From NCBI GenBank assembly GCA_031257135.1, contig JAIRPH010000116.1, positions 1 to 38,787 on the forward strand: a stretch of 38,787 bases of DNA, given 5' to 3'. Shown one piece after another: positions 14,919 to 22,530 of this stretch (position 1 is its first letter; each line of letters opens with the position of its first letter). Below the pieces are notes generated by a model. The model saw only the letters and a program-made list of their open reading frames with translations, did not search any database and was not told the DNA's origin. The DNA is from Spirochaetaceae bacterium (GTDB lineage: Bacteria > Spirochaetota > Spirochaetia > Treponematales > Breznakiellaceae). The position numbers were made by a program, and so were the translations under genes.

Positions 14919-16400
14919 TTATCTGCGCTGAGATTCCAGCATAACCTCTTCGTCTTTGATGTTTTTATAGGTTTTCTGAAGCTCTTGGATTTCCCGCATC
15001 AACTGCTCAATCTGGTTCTGCATAGCGGTTATGTGGGATTCGACGATATTCGCCAGCTCAGGCTTTACGAACAGGTTTGTGCGGAAATGGTCGAGGCTCT
15101 TGCTTCGGTACTGTTCTATCTCCTCTTTCATGCCTGCGGTACTGCGGAGGAAACTAGTTATCCGGCTGTCCCACTGTCGTTCTATCTGAGGATCGGGCTT
15201 TTTGGTTATCTGTTGTTTGCCCTCTTGAATCGTGATTTTGAGCTTATATTCTTTATCTTCGATAAAGATGCCGAAAGGACCGGTTCCTTTCCGTATATGA
15301 TAAGAATTGATAAGATCAACCCGCTGAGATATGGTATTGAAATATCCCAGCAATATAAGATAGTTGCTTTCGGTGAGCTTATCAAAATCAGATTTGCGTA
15401 TCAGCGTATTATACGCGTTCGGAGGATTCATAACCTCGTAATAATCCTCATAAACCAGCTCCAGCGTCTTTATCTTGGCGTCTTTGACGGAGGTTGTCTC
15501 CGCGGCGATTTCAGTACGCAACGCAAGCAGTTCGTCCGCAAGCTTTACAAAATCTCCTGCTACGCCGTAGTTTTCAATGGCGGCGTCCACGAACTGCGAA
15601 ACCAGCGGAATCTGCTGAATCTTGCTCCAAATGCAATGCTTAATCAGGAAGCAGTCCATAAGATCGATTTCGTCTCTGCCGTTGAGGAACGCGGAAGTTC
15701 TAAGCAGGCGTACTATTTTGCGCCACCGGCAGTCGGAAACGTAGATGTCATGCTGTTTAGTACATTCCCGGATGCTGTGAATAATGTTAAGCGCGTTCTG
15801 AGGAATCCTGACGGAATCGATCCGGCTGTTCCAGACGCGGTATTCTTCGTCGGCGATTTTATCGGCGACCGCGTCTTTCCCGGGGGGCGCGGAAATCATA
15901 GCGTCGAACTTTTGGAGGTCTTCGATGTTTCCCACCGTAAAGCGCACTAATATCCGATCCCACAGCGCGTCGAAGCCGCGGTCTTCAGGAGGCGCGCTAT
16001 TAGACGCAAAGATAAGGGCTTTCATGGGGATCGGCTTTTCCTGCTCGTTTAAGCGGAAACTTTTATCGTTCAACGCCCGCAGGAGAGCGTTTTGGAGGTC
16101 TGGTCCGGCTTTCCAAATATCGTTTAGGAAAAACACCGTTCCTGCGGTCTCGGAATCGGGGCGGAAGAGTTCATCCGGAAGGGTTGAACCGCTTATGAGG
16201 TATTCGATCATCCGGGCATTGGTATAGGCGTATTTCAGCCGGCGCGGAATAAGGCTTTTGGCTACTCCCGGAGGACCAAGCAGAAACACGCTTTCCCCCG
16301 CTATAGAAGCGAGTAGCGTCAACGCCATTACCTCTTCCCGCTCATACATCCCTTCATGCGCCTGCGCGAGAAGGGCGTTTATTTTTTCTTTAATAGCCAT
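14919..16400 (-). CDS. RavA-like MoxR-group AAA+ protein with altered Walker B
   Basis: 493 residues. RavA-type MoxR ATPases act as chaperone-like remodellers, usually with a vWA partner (ViaA). Similarity to RavA is clear: GESVFLLGPPGVAKSLI (Walker A, residues 42-49), WKAGPDLQNALLRALND, sensor-1 ASNSAPPED, arginine-finger region DRILVRF, and YVSDCRWRKIVRLLRTSAF. Two changes stand out. The Walker B reads FFLND (90-94) where RavA has FLDE, and the loop just before it is about 17 residues shorter. The C-terminal third is charged and coiled-coil. No viaA gene is adjacent. The promoter -10 ends 6 nt before the ATG. It may be a weak or inactive ATPase. Confidence 0.82.
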   Translation of the reverse strand: MAIKEKINALLAQAHEGMYEREEVMALTLLASIAGESVFLLGPPGVAKSLIPRRLKYAYTNARMIEYLISGSTLPDELFRPDSETAGTVFFLNDIWKAGPDLQNALLRALNDKSFRLNEQEKPIPMKALIFASNSAPPEDRGFDALWDRILVRFTVGNIEDLQKFDAMISAPPGKDAVADKIADEEYRVWNSRIDSVRIPQNALNIIHSIRECTKQHDIYVSDCRWRKIVRLLRTSAFLNGRDEIDLMDCFLIKHCIWSKIQQIPLVSQFVDAAIENYGVAGDFVKLADELLALRTEIAAETTSVKDAKIKTLELVYEDYYEVMNPPNAYNTLIRKSDFDKLTESNYLILLGYFNTISQRVDLINSYHIRKGTGPFGIFIEDKEYKLKITIQEGKQQITKKPDPQIERQWDSRITSFLRSTAGMKEEIEQYRSKSLDHFRTNLFVKPELANIVESHITAMQNQIEQLMREIQELQKTYKNIKDEEVMLESQRR

Positions 16401-16406
16401 AATCTA

Positions 16407-16435
16407 AGCATACCATAAGACATAAAACTTGTCTA
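16407..16435 (-). promoter_or_regulatory. Promoter of the ravA-like operon, leaderless type
   Basis: On the minus strand, TAGACA (16435-16430), 17 bp and TATGCT (16412-16407) lead after 6 nt (TAGATT) to the ATG at 16400. No Shine-Dalgarno sequence is possible in that gap. Confidence 0.5.
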
Positions 16436-16452
16436 GTTTTTAAAAATATATA

Positions 16453-16481
16453 TAGAAATGTTGAAAATAACAATGTATACT
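16453..16481 (+). promoter_or_regulatory. Promoter of the lipoprotein pair, leaderless type
   Basis: TAGAAA (16453-16458, a poor -35), 17 bp and TATACT (16476-16481), then 6 nt (ATAGAT) to the ATG at 16488. Divergent from the ravA-like promoter. An alternative upstream pair is TTGTCT (16429-16434), 16 bp and TATAGA (16451-16456). Confidence 0.4.
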
Positions 16482-16487
16482 ATAGAT

Positions 16488-18134
16488 ATGCAAGCCTTTA
16501 AAGTCAGCGCGCCGATACTCGCGCTCGCCGGTATAATGCTATTCGCCGCCTGTAACGGAGAGTCTTTGGATTTTGTACTCTCCACGGGAGGTATTTATAA
16601 CGTTGACGCCTATATAAATGAATATTCTTTAAATACCTGTTCTATTATCAGACAAAACGATAGCATTAGCCCTTATTTCGTCAGTTCGATAAGTAACGAT
16701 CCTGATATACAGGGACTTATCGTATTTTTACGGACCCCTGAAGGAACCTTAGCCGATAAAAAGACGTGGTATACTATCAGCGAGACTATGCCGGAGCTTG
16801 CGGAACAACCGCCGCCCGCGAAAGAGCCGGCGGTATTTTCGCCGGACTCTCCGCCCCCGGCTTCCGGCGAAGCCAAGCCTGAAACAGAATCGCCGCTTCC
16901 CCGGGCCAACGTTATAGAAAACTCCTCGCTGTACCGGATTGTGACGGTCAAGCGGCTGGATCGAAATCTTCCTCCCTTCACCCTGAGCGAATCGGTAGAA
17001 ATCGGCCGGTATCTCATGGTTTTTGAAATCGTAGGGGAAAAAGCTATCTTGTATACTATTGAAAAACCGGTTTTCGTTCTTGGAGACGCGGTTTTCGTTT
17101 TTGACGCTATGCAGAGCTATCTTCCCAGTTCTTCTCTTAATTCCTCTCTGGTTCCGCCCGGAACCAATGTTCTTCTTGAAGCGGAAATCGCCAGCGATGA
17201 ACGCCTTGACCCGTATATTGTCTGGTATGACGGAAAACGCCGCATGAAAGAAGGGCTTCTTTCGGCAAAGTCCAACCGGCTCATGTGGAAAGCCCCGGAA
17301 AAAACCGGCTTTCATACGGTAAAAGCCGTGGTCTACCCTTTTAAGCCGATAGAAAATACCGTCATTACCGGCGCCGCGCGGGAATTATCCTTGCCCATAT
17401 CTTCAAAAAGTAAAAACATAGGCTATTTTGCAAAACAGGCGAATCAGTTTATTCATTGGTATCAGTTTCAAAACAATCTGCTTGATGCTAAATCGCCGTC
17501 CGGTACAAATAGTCTTATCTTGCCGGACAAGCAGGAGCCGCACTGGATGCCTTATAATACCATCTACGGACTTGCTTTAGAAAACCGGTATATTCTGCCG
17601 GATGCTTCTTTTCTTTTCAACGCTCAGGAAGAAGGTTCAGCGGAAATATTGCTTCATGCGGTTCCCCTCGGGGAGGGAACGATTTTTACCGCTGAATTTA
17701 AAACCTTTAAGAAAACCGATTTCACCCCTGAGACGCCGCTGATCCTAAAGACCGCGCTGAAAGAGCAAAACCTTATCATAACCGCGGAACTGGGGGATGC
17801 TTCCTGTCAGTCCTCTCTGGATATGACCGGCATTGCGGGATTTATCACGCTGAGTATTACCTTTCGTCTGGGGCGATCTGAAATTGCCGCGGCCGCGGCC
17901 GTTGCGGAAACCGCCGGGGCGACTCAGGAAATCGTCCTGAAATTCGACGGAATCATAACCGGCGAAGGGACATTTCAACTCGGAGAAACCGCCTCTGAAC
18001 CGGTTGCGCTTCTCGATGAAGCGGGCGTCGCCTTTACCAAAAAGCCCCTCCCGCCGGAGCCGAAACCGCTTGAAGCCGAGGAAACCTCCCATGAACGGCT
18101 CGCGGAAACTCCGCATACCGCCGAAACCACATGA
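16488..18134 (+). CDS. Large lipoprotein with LamG/concanavalin-like C-terminal region
   Basis: 548 residues if started at the ATG at 16488, which gives a compact signal peptide ending LFAAC (Cys22 as lipid site) and lies 6 nt after a -10 hexamer. An in-frame ATG at 16458 would add ten residues with an acidic n-region and is less likely. Residues about 85-130 are Pro/Glu-rich and unstructured. The C-terminal half (from about NQFIHWYQFQNNLLDAKSP) has the alternating beta pattern of LamG/concanavalin-like lectin domains, including the W-Y-Q-F-N-N-L-D entry typical of that fold. Function is unknown; surface or periplasmic ligand binding is plausible. It overlaps the next lipoprotein gene by 4 nt. 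Confidence 0.7.
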   Translation: MQAFKVSAPILALAGIMLFAACNGESLDFVLSTGGIYNVDAYINEYSLNTCSIIRQNDSISPYFVSSISNDPDIQGLIVFLRTPEGTLADKKTWYTISETMPELAEQPPPAKEPAVFSPDSPPPASGEAKPETESPLPRANVIENSSLYRIVTVKRLDRNLPPFTLSESVEIGRYLMVFEIVGEKAILYTIEKPVFVLGDAVFVFDAMQSYLPSSSLNSSLVPPGTNVLLEAEIASDERLDPYIVWYDGKRRMKEGLLSAKSNRLMWKAPEKTGFHTVKAVVYPFKPIENTVITGAARELSLPISSKSKNIGYFAKQANQFIHWYQFQNNLLDAKSPSGTNSLILPDKQEPHWMPYNTIYGLALENRYILPDASFLFNAQEEGSAEILLHAVPLGEGTIFTAEFKTFKKTDFTPETPLILKTALKEQNLIITAELGDASCQSSLDMTGIAGFITLSITFRLGRSEIAAAAAVAETAGATQEIVLKFDGIITGEGTFQLGETASEPVALLDEAGVAFTKKPLPPEPKPLEAEETSHERLAETPHTAETT

Positions 18135-18796
18135 AAAGAAGCCTGATTATCGGCATCCTCTTCTTCGCCGGCTGTAGCGGAGAGCCGAAAGAAGCGCAGA
18201 TTTCGTGGACGCCTCCGCCTCCTGAGCGGGATACCGCTCTGTACCGTATCGCAGACCATAAGTCGCTCTCCGCGGGAGAAGATATTCCTGACTGGGTTCT
18301 CCTCTATGACAACGGCGGCATCGGCTATATAGAATATCTCCCAGAGTATCAAGACCGATACGTCTTTATCGCCAAAAATACCGGCGTCAATGTATCCGCT
18401 CTGGAGCAATGGCAGGGAGCGTTTTCGGTTTCCCTTGATTTCGCGCGGCTGGTGGCTCCGCGTATGCAGGATCGTTTTACCAGAGAATCCGCTACGTTTC
18501 CAGAGCAGGAATACGGCGGCTTTTTTGAAGCCGTCATAAAAGCCGCGTATGATGCGGCATACGCCGGAGCCGTTTTGGAAGATACCTTTTGGCAGAAAAA
18601 ACAATATGTCGATGAAGACGGCGTTACGGTTGATCGGGAAGTCTATGAATTTTTTATCTTAGTCAGCATTGATAAAAAAAACCTTCAACGGCAGATAAAC
18701 GCCATTCTCGGCAATACCGTATCCGCCCGGTTTCTCACCAAACAGCAGACCGCCGCCGCGGAGCGGATTACCAAACAGTTTTTTGAAGGATTTTAA
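18131..18796 (+). CDS. Lipoprotein, possibly LPP20-like
   Basis: 221 residues. The short signal MKRSLIIGILFFAGC gives a lipobox Cys15. The mature part begins with a Pro-rich linker, then IPDWV, SLDFARLV and YEFFILVSIDKKNLQRQI, a pattern that resembles LPP20-type lipoproteins (substrate unknown). The start overlaps the previous lipoprotein stop by 4 nt (ATGA), so the two are made together and may act together at the same membrane. The stop overlaps the convergent moeA stop by 4 nt. Family assignment is tentative. Confidence 0.65.
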   Translation: MKRSLIIGILFFAGCSGEPKEAQISWTPPPPERDTALYRIADHKSLSAGEDIPDWVLLYDNGGIGYIEYLPEYQDRYVFIAKNTGVNVSALEQWQGAFSVSLDFARLVAPRMQDRFTRESATFPEQEYGGFFEAVIKAAYDAAYAGAVLEDTFWQKKQYVDEDGVTVDREVYEFFILVSIDKKNLQRQINAILGNTVSARFLTKQQTAAAERITKQFFEGF

Positions 18797-20058
18797 TCCG
18801 CTAGGATCACATCCGCCTCATCTCCCGCCGAGAGCGGCGGCGTTCCAGCGGGGATGTCTAAGATGCCGTTACAGCCGATAACCGCCCCAAGCGAGCCTGA
18901 TACAAAGCCGGTAGAAGAAGGAATGACTCCGCCATCTTCCAAACGGGCGTACAAGAAACGGCGGCTTTCGCTTGCCTTGGGGAAGGGTTTTTGCAGGACG
19001 CATCGGATTCGGCGGGGCAGTACCTGCAAACATCCGGCGAGACGGCGTATAACCGGTCTAGCCAAAAGGTCGAAATTGATCGACGCGGCTCCCGGATTCC
19101 CGGACAAACAGAGAATCAGCTTAGAGTCCAAGCGGAAGGCGGTAATCCAGCCGCCGGGTTTCATCTGAACCCCCCGAAACACCGGCTCCGCTTCGAGAAT
19201 CTTCCCCACAAGGGGCATATAATCCCGATCTCCTACGGAAACTCCGCCGGTGGTAACGGCGAAATCGCAGAGCTTCAGCAATGCTGTTAAGGCTTCGGCT
19301 ATGGTTTCGGGATCGTCGGCTACATTGGGACAAAATACCGGTTCTCCTCCCGAAGTCCTTACCTTCGCGCCCAGCATATACCGATTGCTGTCATATATTT
19401 TGCCCGGTTTGAGGGGCTGATTCCCGGACATTAGTTCGCTTCCGGTTGAAAGGACGCCCACCCGAGGGCGTTTAAAAACCGGCGCGTCAGTATATCCTTG
19501 ACCAGCCAATACGCCGATGTGAGCCGGCGTAATACTTTCGCCCTTACAGAGAATACCATGATCTTTACGGATATCTTCCCCTTGAAAACGATAGTTTTGA
19601 TGCTTTTTTAAAGAGACCGGAATTTTCACATAGGCTTTGCCGTTATCGGTATCCTCATAGCGGACGACGCAGGTCGCCCCCGGGGGGATAGGCGCGCCGG
19701 TCATAACCCGGACGCAGGTTCCCGGAACAAGAGACCCTATCGGTCCGTCTCCGGCATAGAGCGTCTCGGCAACGCGCAATACCGCAGGACTATCCGCAGA
19801 GGCTTCGCTCAAATCGGTATGGCAGACCGCAAAACCGTCTACCGGAGAATTATCAAAAGGCGGCGCGTCGGTCAACGCCTTGAGATTCATATACGAAATC
19901 CGTCCCAACGCATCGAGAAGCGATACCGTTTCATGCTCATTCGGTACCGGCGTCCGTTCCAGCAGTCTTTCAACAGCGGACTCTAAAGGAATACTGGTTT
20001 GTCCCATACATTCATATTCGCATACCTGTATCCGCCGGTCAACCGATTTCAGCCGCAT
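18793..20058 (-). CDS. moeA: Molybdopterin molybdenumtransferase
   Basis: Inserts molybdate into adenylylated molybdopterin, the last step of molybdenum cofactor synthesis. The 421-residue protein carries the family blocks in order: PPFDNSPVDGFAV, AGDGPIG, RVMTGAPIPPGATCVVRYED, VGVLSTGSEL, DSNRYML, TGGVSVGDRDY, KPGGW and LSGNPGAASINF. Length is normal. The start at 20058 has no ribosome site, but TATCTT ends 5 nt upstream; the in-frame ATG at 20007 is an alternative and matches the usual family N-terminus better. No other cofactor gene is nearby. The promoter area contains one copy of a palindromic repeat shared with the divergent vWA gene. Confidence 0.93.
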   Translation of the reverse strand: MRLKSVDRRIQVCEYECMGQTSIPLESAVERLLERTPVPNEHETVSLLDALGRISYMNLKALTDAPPFDNSPVDGFAVCHTDLSEASADSPAVLRVAETLYAGDGPIGSLVPGTCVRVMTGAPIPPGATCVVRYEDTDNGKAYVKIPVSLKKHQNYRFQGEDIRKDHGILCKGESITPAHIGVLAGQGYTDAPVFKRPRVGVLSTGSELMSGNQPLKPGKIYDSNRYMLGAKVRTSGGEPVFCPNVADDPETIAEALTALLKLCDFAVTTGGVSVGDRDYMPLVGKILEAEPVFRGVQMKPGGWITAFRLDSKLILCLSGNPGAASINFDLLARPVIRRLAGCLQVLPRRIRCVLQKPFPKASESRRFLYARLEDGGVIPSSTGFVSGSLGAVIGCNGILDIPAGTPPLSAGDEADVILAD

Positions 20059-20066
20059 AGAGAAAG

Positions 20067-20096
20067 ATACCCGGTTTCAACCGGTAATAAAAAATT
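20067..20096. repeat. Palindromic direct repeat, copy 1 (candidate operator)
   Basis: About 29 bp, differing from copy 2 (20163-20191) at two positions. The core CCGGTTTCAACCGG is a perfect dyad of 6-bp arms around TC. It lies just upstream of the moeA start, between its possible -35 and its -10 (TATCTT). Confidence 0.5.
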
Positions 20097-20162
20097 GTTT
20101 TTTCCGCTTGTAGTTTCGAGCTTTCGGGCGCGGTTTATTCTTCGCCGGCGGTTCGCTATATA

Positions 20163-20191
20163 ATACCCGGTTTCAGCCGATAATAAAAAAT
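20163..20191. repeat. Palindromic direct repeat, copy 2 (candidate operator)
   Basis: The same element as copy 1, with the dyad weakened to CCGGTTTCAGCCGA. It begins inside the TATAAT at 20159-20164 and ends 2 nt before the ATG of the vWA gene, so a bound protein would cover that gene's transcription start. Confidence 0.5.
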
Positions 20192-20192
20192 C

Positions 20193-21437
20193 ATGTCTAA
20201 AATTACGGCTTTCCTGCTTAGTGCAATCTGCATTTGGGGTACTCTGTACGGTCAGGAGGGGCTGTCCCCTGATGATGCCGAAGCCGCGCCGCTTTCCGAT
20301 TCCGAGGCGGATTCCGTCCCCGGCGCGGAGGCTGAGTCCGAGCTTGGACCGGAGCCGGCTTCCGCGCCGTCCCTGACGCCCGGCCAGAAAGATTTAATCA
20401 TCCTGCAAGAAGACACTCGGATAGAACAGCGGGTTGACGGCGGATTTCATCTCTTTATACGGAAAAAGCCGGACATTGCCTCGGTTCTGCTTACCGAGAC
20501 TACTAAGGACCCGTCTCTTCAAGAGGCTAATTACGCGTACCGCGATTCCCAATGGAATCCGATAAACGGCGATGAAGTCAGGCTCCTCAACGACGCTCCT
20601 ATCGCTAGGACAAGCCGCATCTGGTCCCTTATCGATTCCACAACGGAGGCTCATCCTGAATTTGGGGAAGCCTTTCACATTTATATTCCATATATTCTTA
20701 ATTACGGTTACGCCTATACTCGGCACGGGGAGGTATACGTCCAGAACGGAACCTATTTCAATATCCGAGCCTTTGCTCTGCCTTACGGGGATTATCGGGG
20801 GGCTTTTCGGGACAATCCGTTTGTCTTGCAAGTAACCCAAAAGCCTTTGGAAGGTCCGCCGGACGGCAATTATATGCGGGAAACGATCAACGGCTTTGCG
20901 GATATAACCACGTCGAATGAAGGCGATCTCGTGTGGTCCAGAGAACCTAAAGACTTGGTAGACAAAATTAAAGGGATTTTGGAAAAAGAACGGCGGAAAA
21001 CGCTTGACGTGGTAATCTGCCTCGACACGACCGCCAGTATGCGGGACGATATTGCCGCTGTCAAGGCGGAACTGCCTAATCTGCTGGAACAGATGGTCTC
21101 GGAATTTTACGATTTTCGGATCGGGCTGGTACTGTATCGGGATTACAGCGACGCGTACCTCAACCGGACGATCCCGTTCACCAGAGATTTGGAGGTTTTT
21201 AAGAAAAACCTCCACGCCGTTCAGGTAGCCGGAGGCGGAGATATACCGGAAGCGGTTTATGAAGCCCTTTACGAAGGTATAACAAAGTTTACGTGGCAGG
21301 GAGAAGCTAAGATAATCATTCTCATCGGCGATGCTCCGCCTCATCCTCGGCAGAAAGGCAAAATATCAAAAGATATGGTGTATAAAGCCGCGTCAGAACG
21401 GGGAGTCAGGATAAGCGCGATAATCCTTCCGCTGTGA
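20193..21437 (+). CDS. Secreted vWA-domain protein
   Basis: 414 residues with a signal peptide (to about TLYG) and a low-complexity acidic Ala/Pro/Glu linker (about 25-65). The central part is unassigned. The C-terminal von Willebrand factor A domain runs from about 268 to the end: LDVVICLDTTASM carries a DxTxS metal site at about 278-282, followed by RIGLVLYRDYSD, AGGGDIPEAVYEAL and IIILIGDAPPHP. vWA domains bind protein partners through a metal ion. No membrane anchor follows. No ribosome site is seen, and the ATG follows an AT-rich repeat copy. The stop touches the convergent oxidoreductase stop with no gap. Confidence 0.82.
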   Translation: MSKITAFLLSAICIWGTLYGQEGLSPDDAEAAPLSDSEADSVPGAEAESELGPEPASAPSLTPGQKDLIILQEDTRIEQRVDGGFHLFIRKKPDIASVLLTETTKDPSLQEANYAYRDSQWNPINGDEVRLLNDAPIARTSRIWSLIDSTTEAHPEFGEAFHIYIPYILNYGYAYTRHGEVYVQNGTYFNIRAFALPYGDYRGAFRDNPFVLQVTQKPLEGPPDGNYMRETINGFADITTSNEGDLVWSREPKDLVDKIKGILEKERRKTLDVVICLDTTASMRDDIAAVKAELPNLLEQMVSEFYDFRIGLVLYRDYSDAYLNRTIPFTRDLEVFKKNLHAVQVAGGGDIPEAVYEALYEGITKFTWQGEAKIIILIGDAPPHPRQKGKISKDMVYKAASERGVRISAIILPL

Positions 21438-22424
21438 CTAGGAAGAACTATCCCAGGGGCGTACGGAATTGAGATATTCGATAACCCGCAGTCCGTCGGC
21501 CGCGCTGGAACGAGGCTTGCGGGCAGGGTCCCGGACGCAGGCAACCGCATCCCTCAGCATATTGGCGAAATATCCTGTAGGTCCCTCAAAAACCTCCGGA
21601 GTTTTCCGCAAAGACCGAAACCCTTCCGCATAGGGACTCGCCCCGCTTTCCCAAATCTCAAATACCCCGTTGCCGATACGCAGACGCCCGCGCTCGCAGG
21701 AAAACTCCAGCTCAAACGCAAGATGATCCCGTTTCCCCCCAAGCTCTAGGAAAAACGGTTTTTTCTCTTCCATAGATTCAAGATACCCCATCAAATACGC
21801 GGTTCCCTCCCGGGAAGTAAGCCGAGACCCCCACTTTTTCTGATGCCGCATCCCTAAACCGGTCAAAAACATAAGCGCGTCCGCAAGATGAGTGCCGTCA
21901 TGCCACAATACGTCGAGAAGCCGCCGCTTCGCGCCCATGTACAGCACAGCTTTGACGCTCAGTAGCATCCCAAGCCGGCGTTCATCGAGAACAGCCTTCG
22001 CCCGAAGATAATCCGCGGAATACCGCCGTTCATGGTTCGTCAGAACCCTTACCGGAAGCGAGGCTATCCGTCTCGCGGCGTCAATCGAATCGGCTAGGGG
22101 CTTTTCGCAAATAACCGCCGATACGCCCCGATCCGCGGCTAAAGCGCAATATTCAGCGTGACTGTCAGGATGGGTGGCGATAATCAGTATCCCCGGGGCA
22201 TGAGCTTTGAGCATCGTTTCAGCGTCGGCGTATACCGGACGCCCCCAACGCTCCGCAAAAAGCCCGCGGCGGGTCTCGTCAATATCCGCGCCGGCGGCAA
22301 GAACACATTCCGAGTCAGCGGACACCGCGCCGGCATGGGTGCAAGGCTTTTCCCGAAGAGGATCATCCTCCAGCAGACTGGCAATCCTGCCCAAACCTAC
22401 TACCGCAACAGCTATCTTTTCCAT
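21438..22424 (-). CDS. Gfo/Idh/MocA-family NAD(P)-dependent oxidoreductase
   Basis: 328 residues. The Rossmann start MEKIAVAVVGLGRIASLLEDD has an Ala where the third Gly of GxGxxG is usual. It is followed by IIATHPDSHAEYC, the family lysine in VICEKPLADS, NHERRY (like the N-x-R-R-F/Y motif) and HDGTHLADAL with the catalytic His. The family oxidises or reduces sugars and cyclitols. It stands alone between convergent and divergent genes, so the substrate cannot be told; the adjacent divergent exopolysaccharide genes make a nucleotide-sugar or sugar role possible. The promoter -10 ends 6 nt before the ATG. Confidence 0.87.
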   Translation of the reverse strand: MEKIAVAVVGLGRIASLLEDDPLREKPCTHAGAVSADSECVLAAGADIDETRRGLFAERWGRPVYADAETMLKAHAPGILIIATHPDSHAEYCALAADRGVSAVICEKPLADSIDAARRIASLPVRVLTNHERRYSADYLRAKAVLDERRLGMLLSVKAVLYMGAKRRLLDVLWHDGTHLADALMFLTGLGMRHQKKWGSRLTSREGTAYLMGYLESMEEKKPFFLELGGKRDHLAFELEFSCERGRLRIGNGVFEIWESGASPYAEGFRSLRKTPEVFEGPTGYFANMLRDAVACVRDPARKPRSSAADGLRVIEYLNSVRPWDSSS

Positions 22425-22430
22425 TGCTTA

Positions 22431-22459
22431 ATGCTACCCCAAAAATACCGCCGCCGCAA
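22431..22459 (-). promoter_or_regulatory. Promoter of the oxidoreductase gene, leaderless type
   Basis: On the minus strand, TTGCGG (22459-22454), 17 bp and TAGCAT (22436-22431), then 6 nt (TAAGCA) to the ATG at 22424. No ribosome-binding site. Confidence 0.45.
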
Positions 22460-22489
22460 GATAAGATTTACCGGCTCGGCGTCAGCCTC

Positions 22490-22518
22490 TTGTTTTTTCT
22501 TGGGAAATGCGCTATATC
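22490..22518 (+). promoter_or_regulatory. Promoter of the exopolysaccharide genes, near-leaderless
   Basis: TTGTTT (22490-22495), 17 bp and TATATC (22513-22518). The ATG at 22531 is 12 nt downstream, so the leader would be about 5 nt. A second overlapping pair, TTGGGA-17-TATAGA, would start inside the gene and is less likely. Confidence 0.45.
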
Positions 22519-22530
22519 TTTCTATAGATT

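Noticed and set aside
14916..15950. 344-codon plus-strand reading frame inside the ravA-like gene
   Set aside because: The minus strand gives a clear RavA-type AAA+ protein over the same bases; the plus-strand product has no recognisable motif.
16461..16481. TTGAAA as the -35 partner of TATACT upstream of the lipoprotein gene
   Set aside because: The spacing is only 9 bp, too short for a sigma70 promoter; TAGAAA at 17 bp is listed instead.
20394..21344. 316-codon minus-strand reading frame inside the vWA gene
   Set aside because: The plus frame has a signal peptide and a clear vWA domain; the minus-frame peptide is basic and without motifs.
20193..21437. vWA protein as the missing ViaA partner of the RavA-like ATPase
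   Set aside because: It has a signal peptide and is in a separate unit, whereas ViaA is cytoplasmic and much differently built; a link is not supported.
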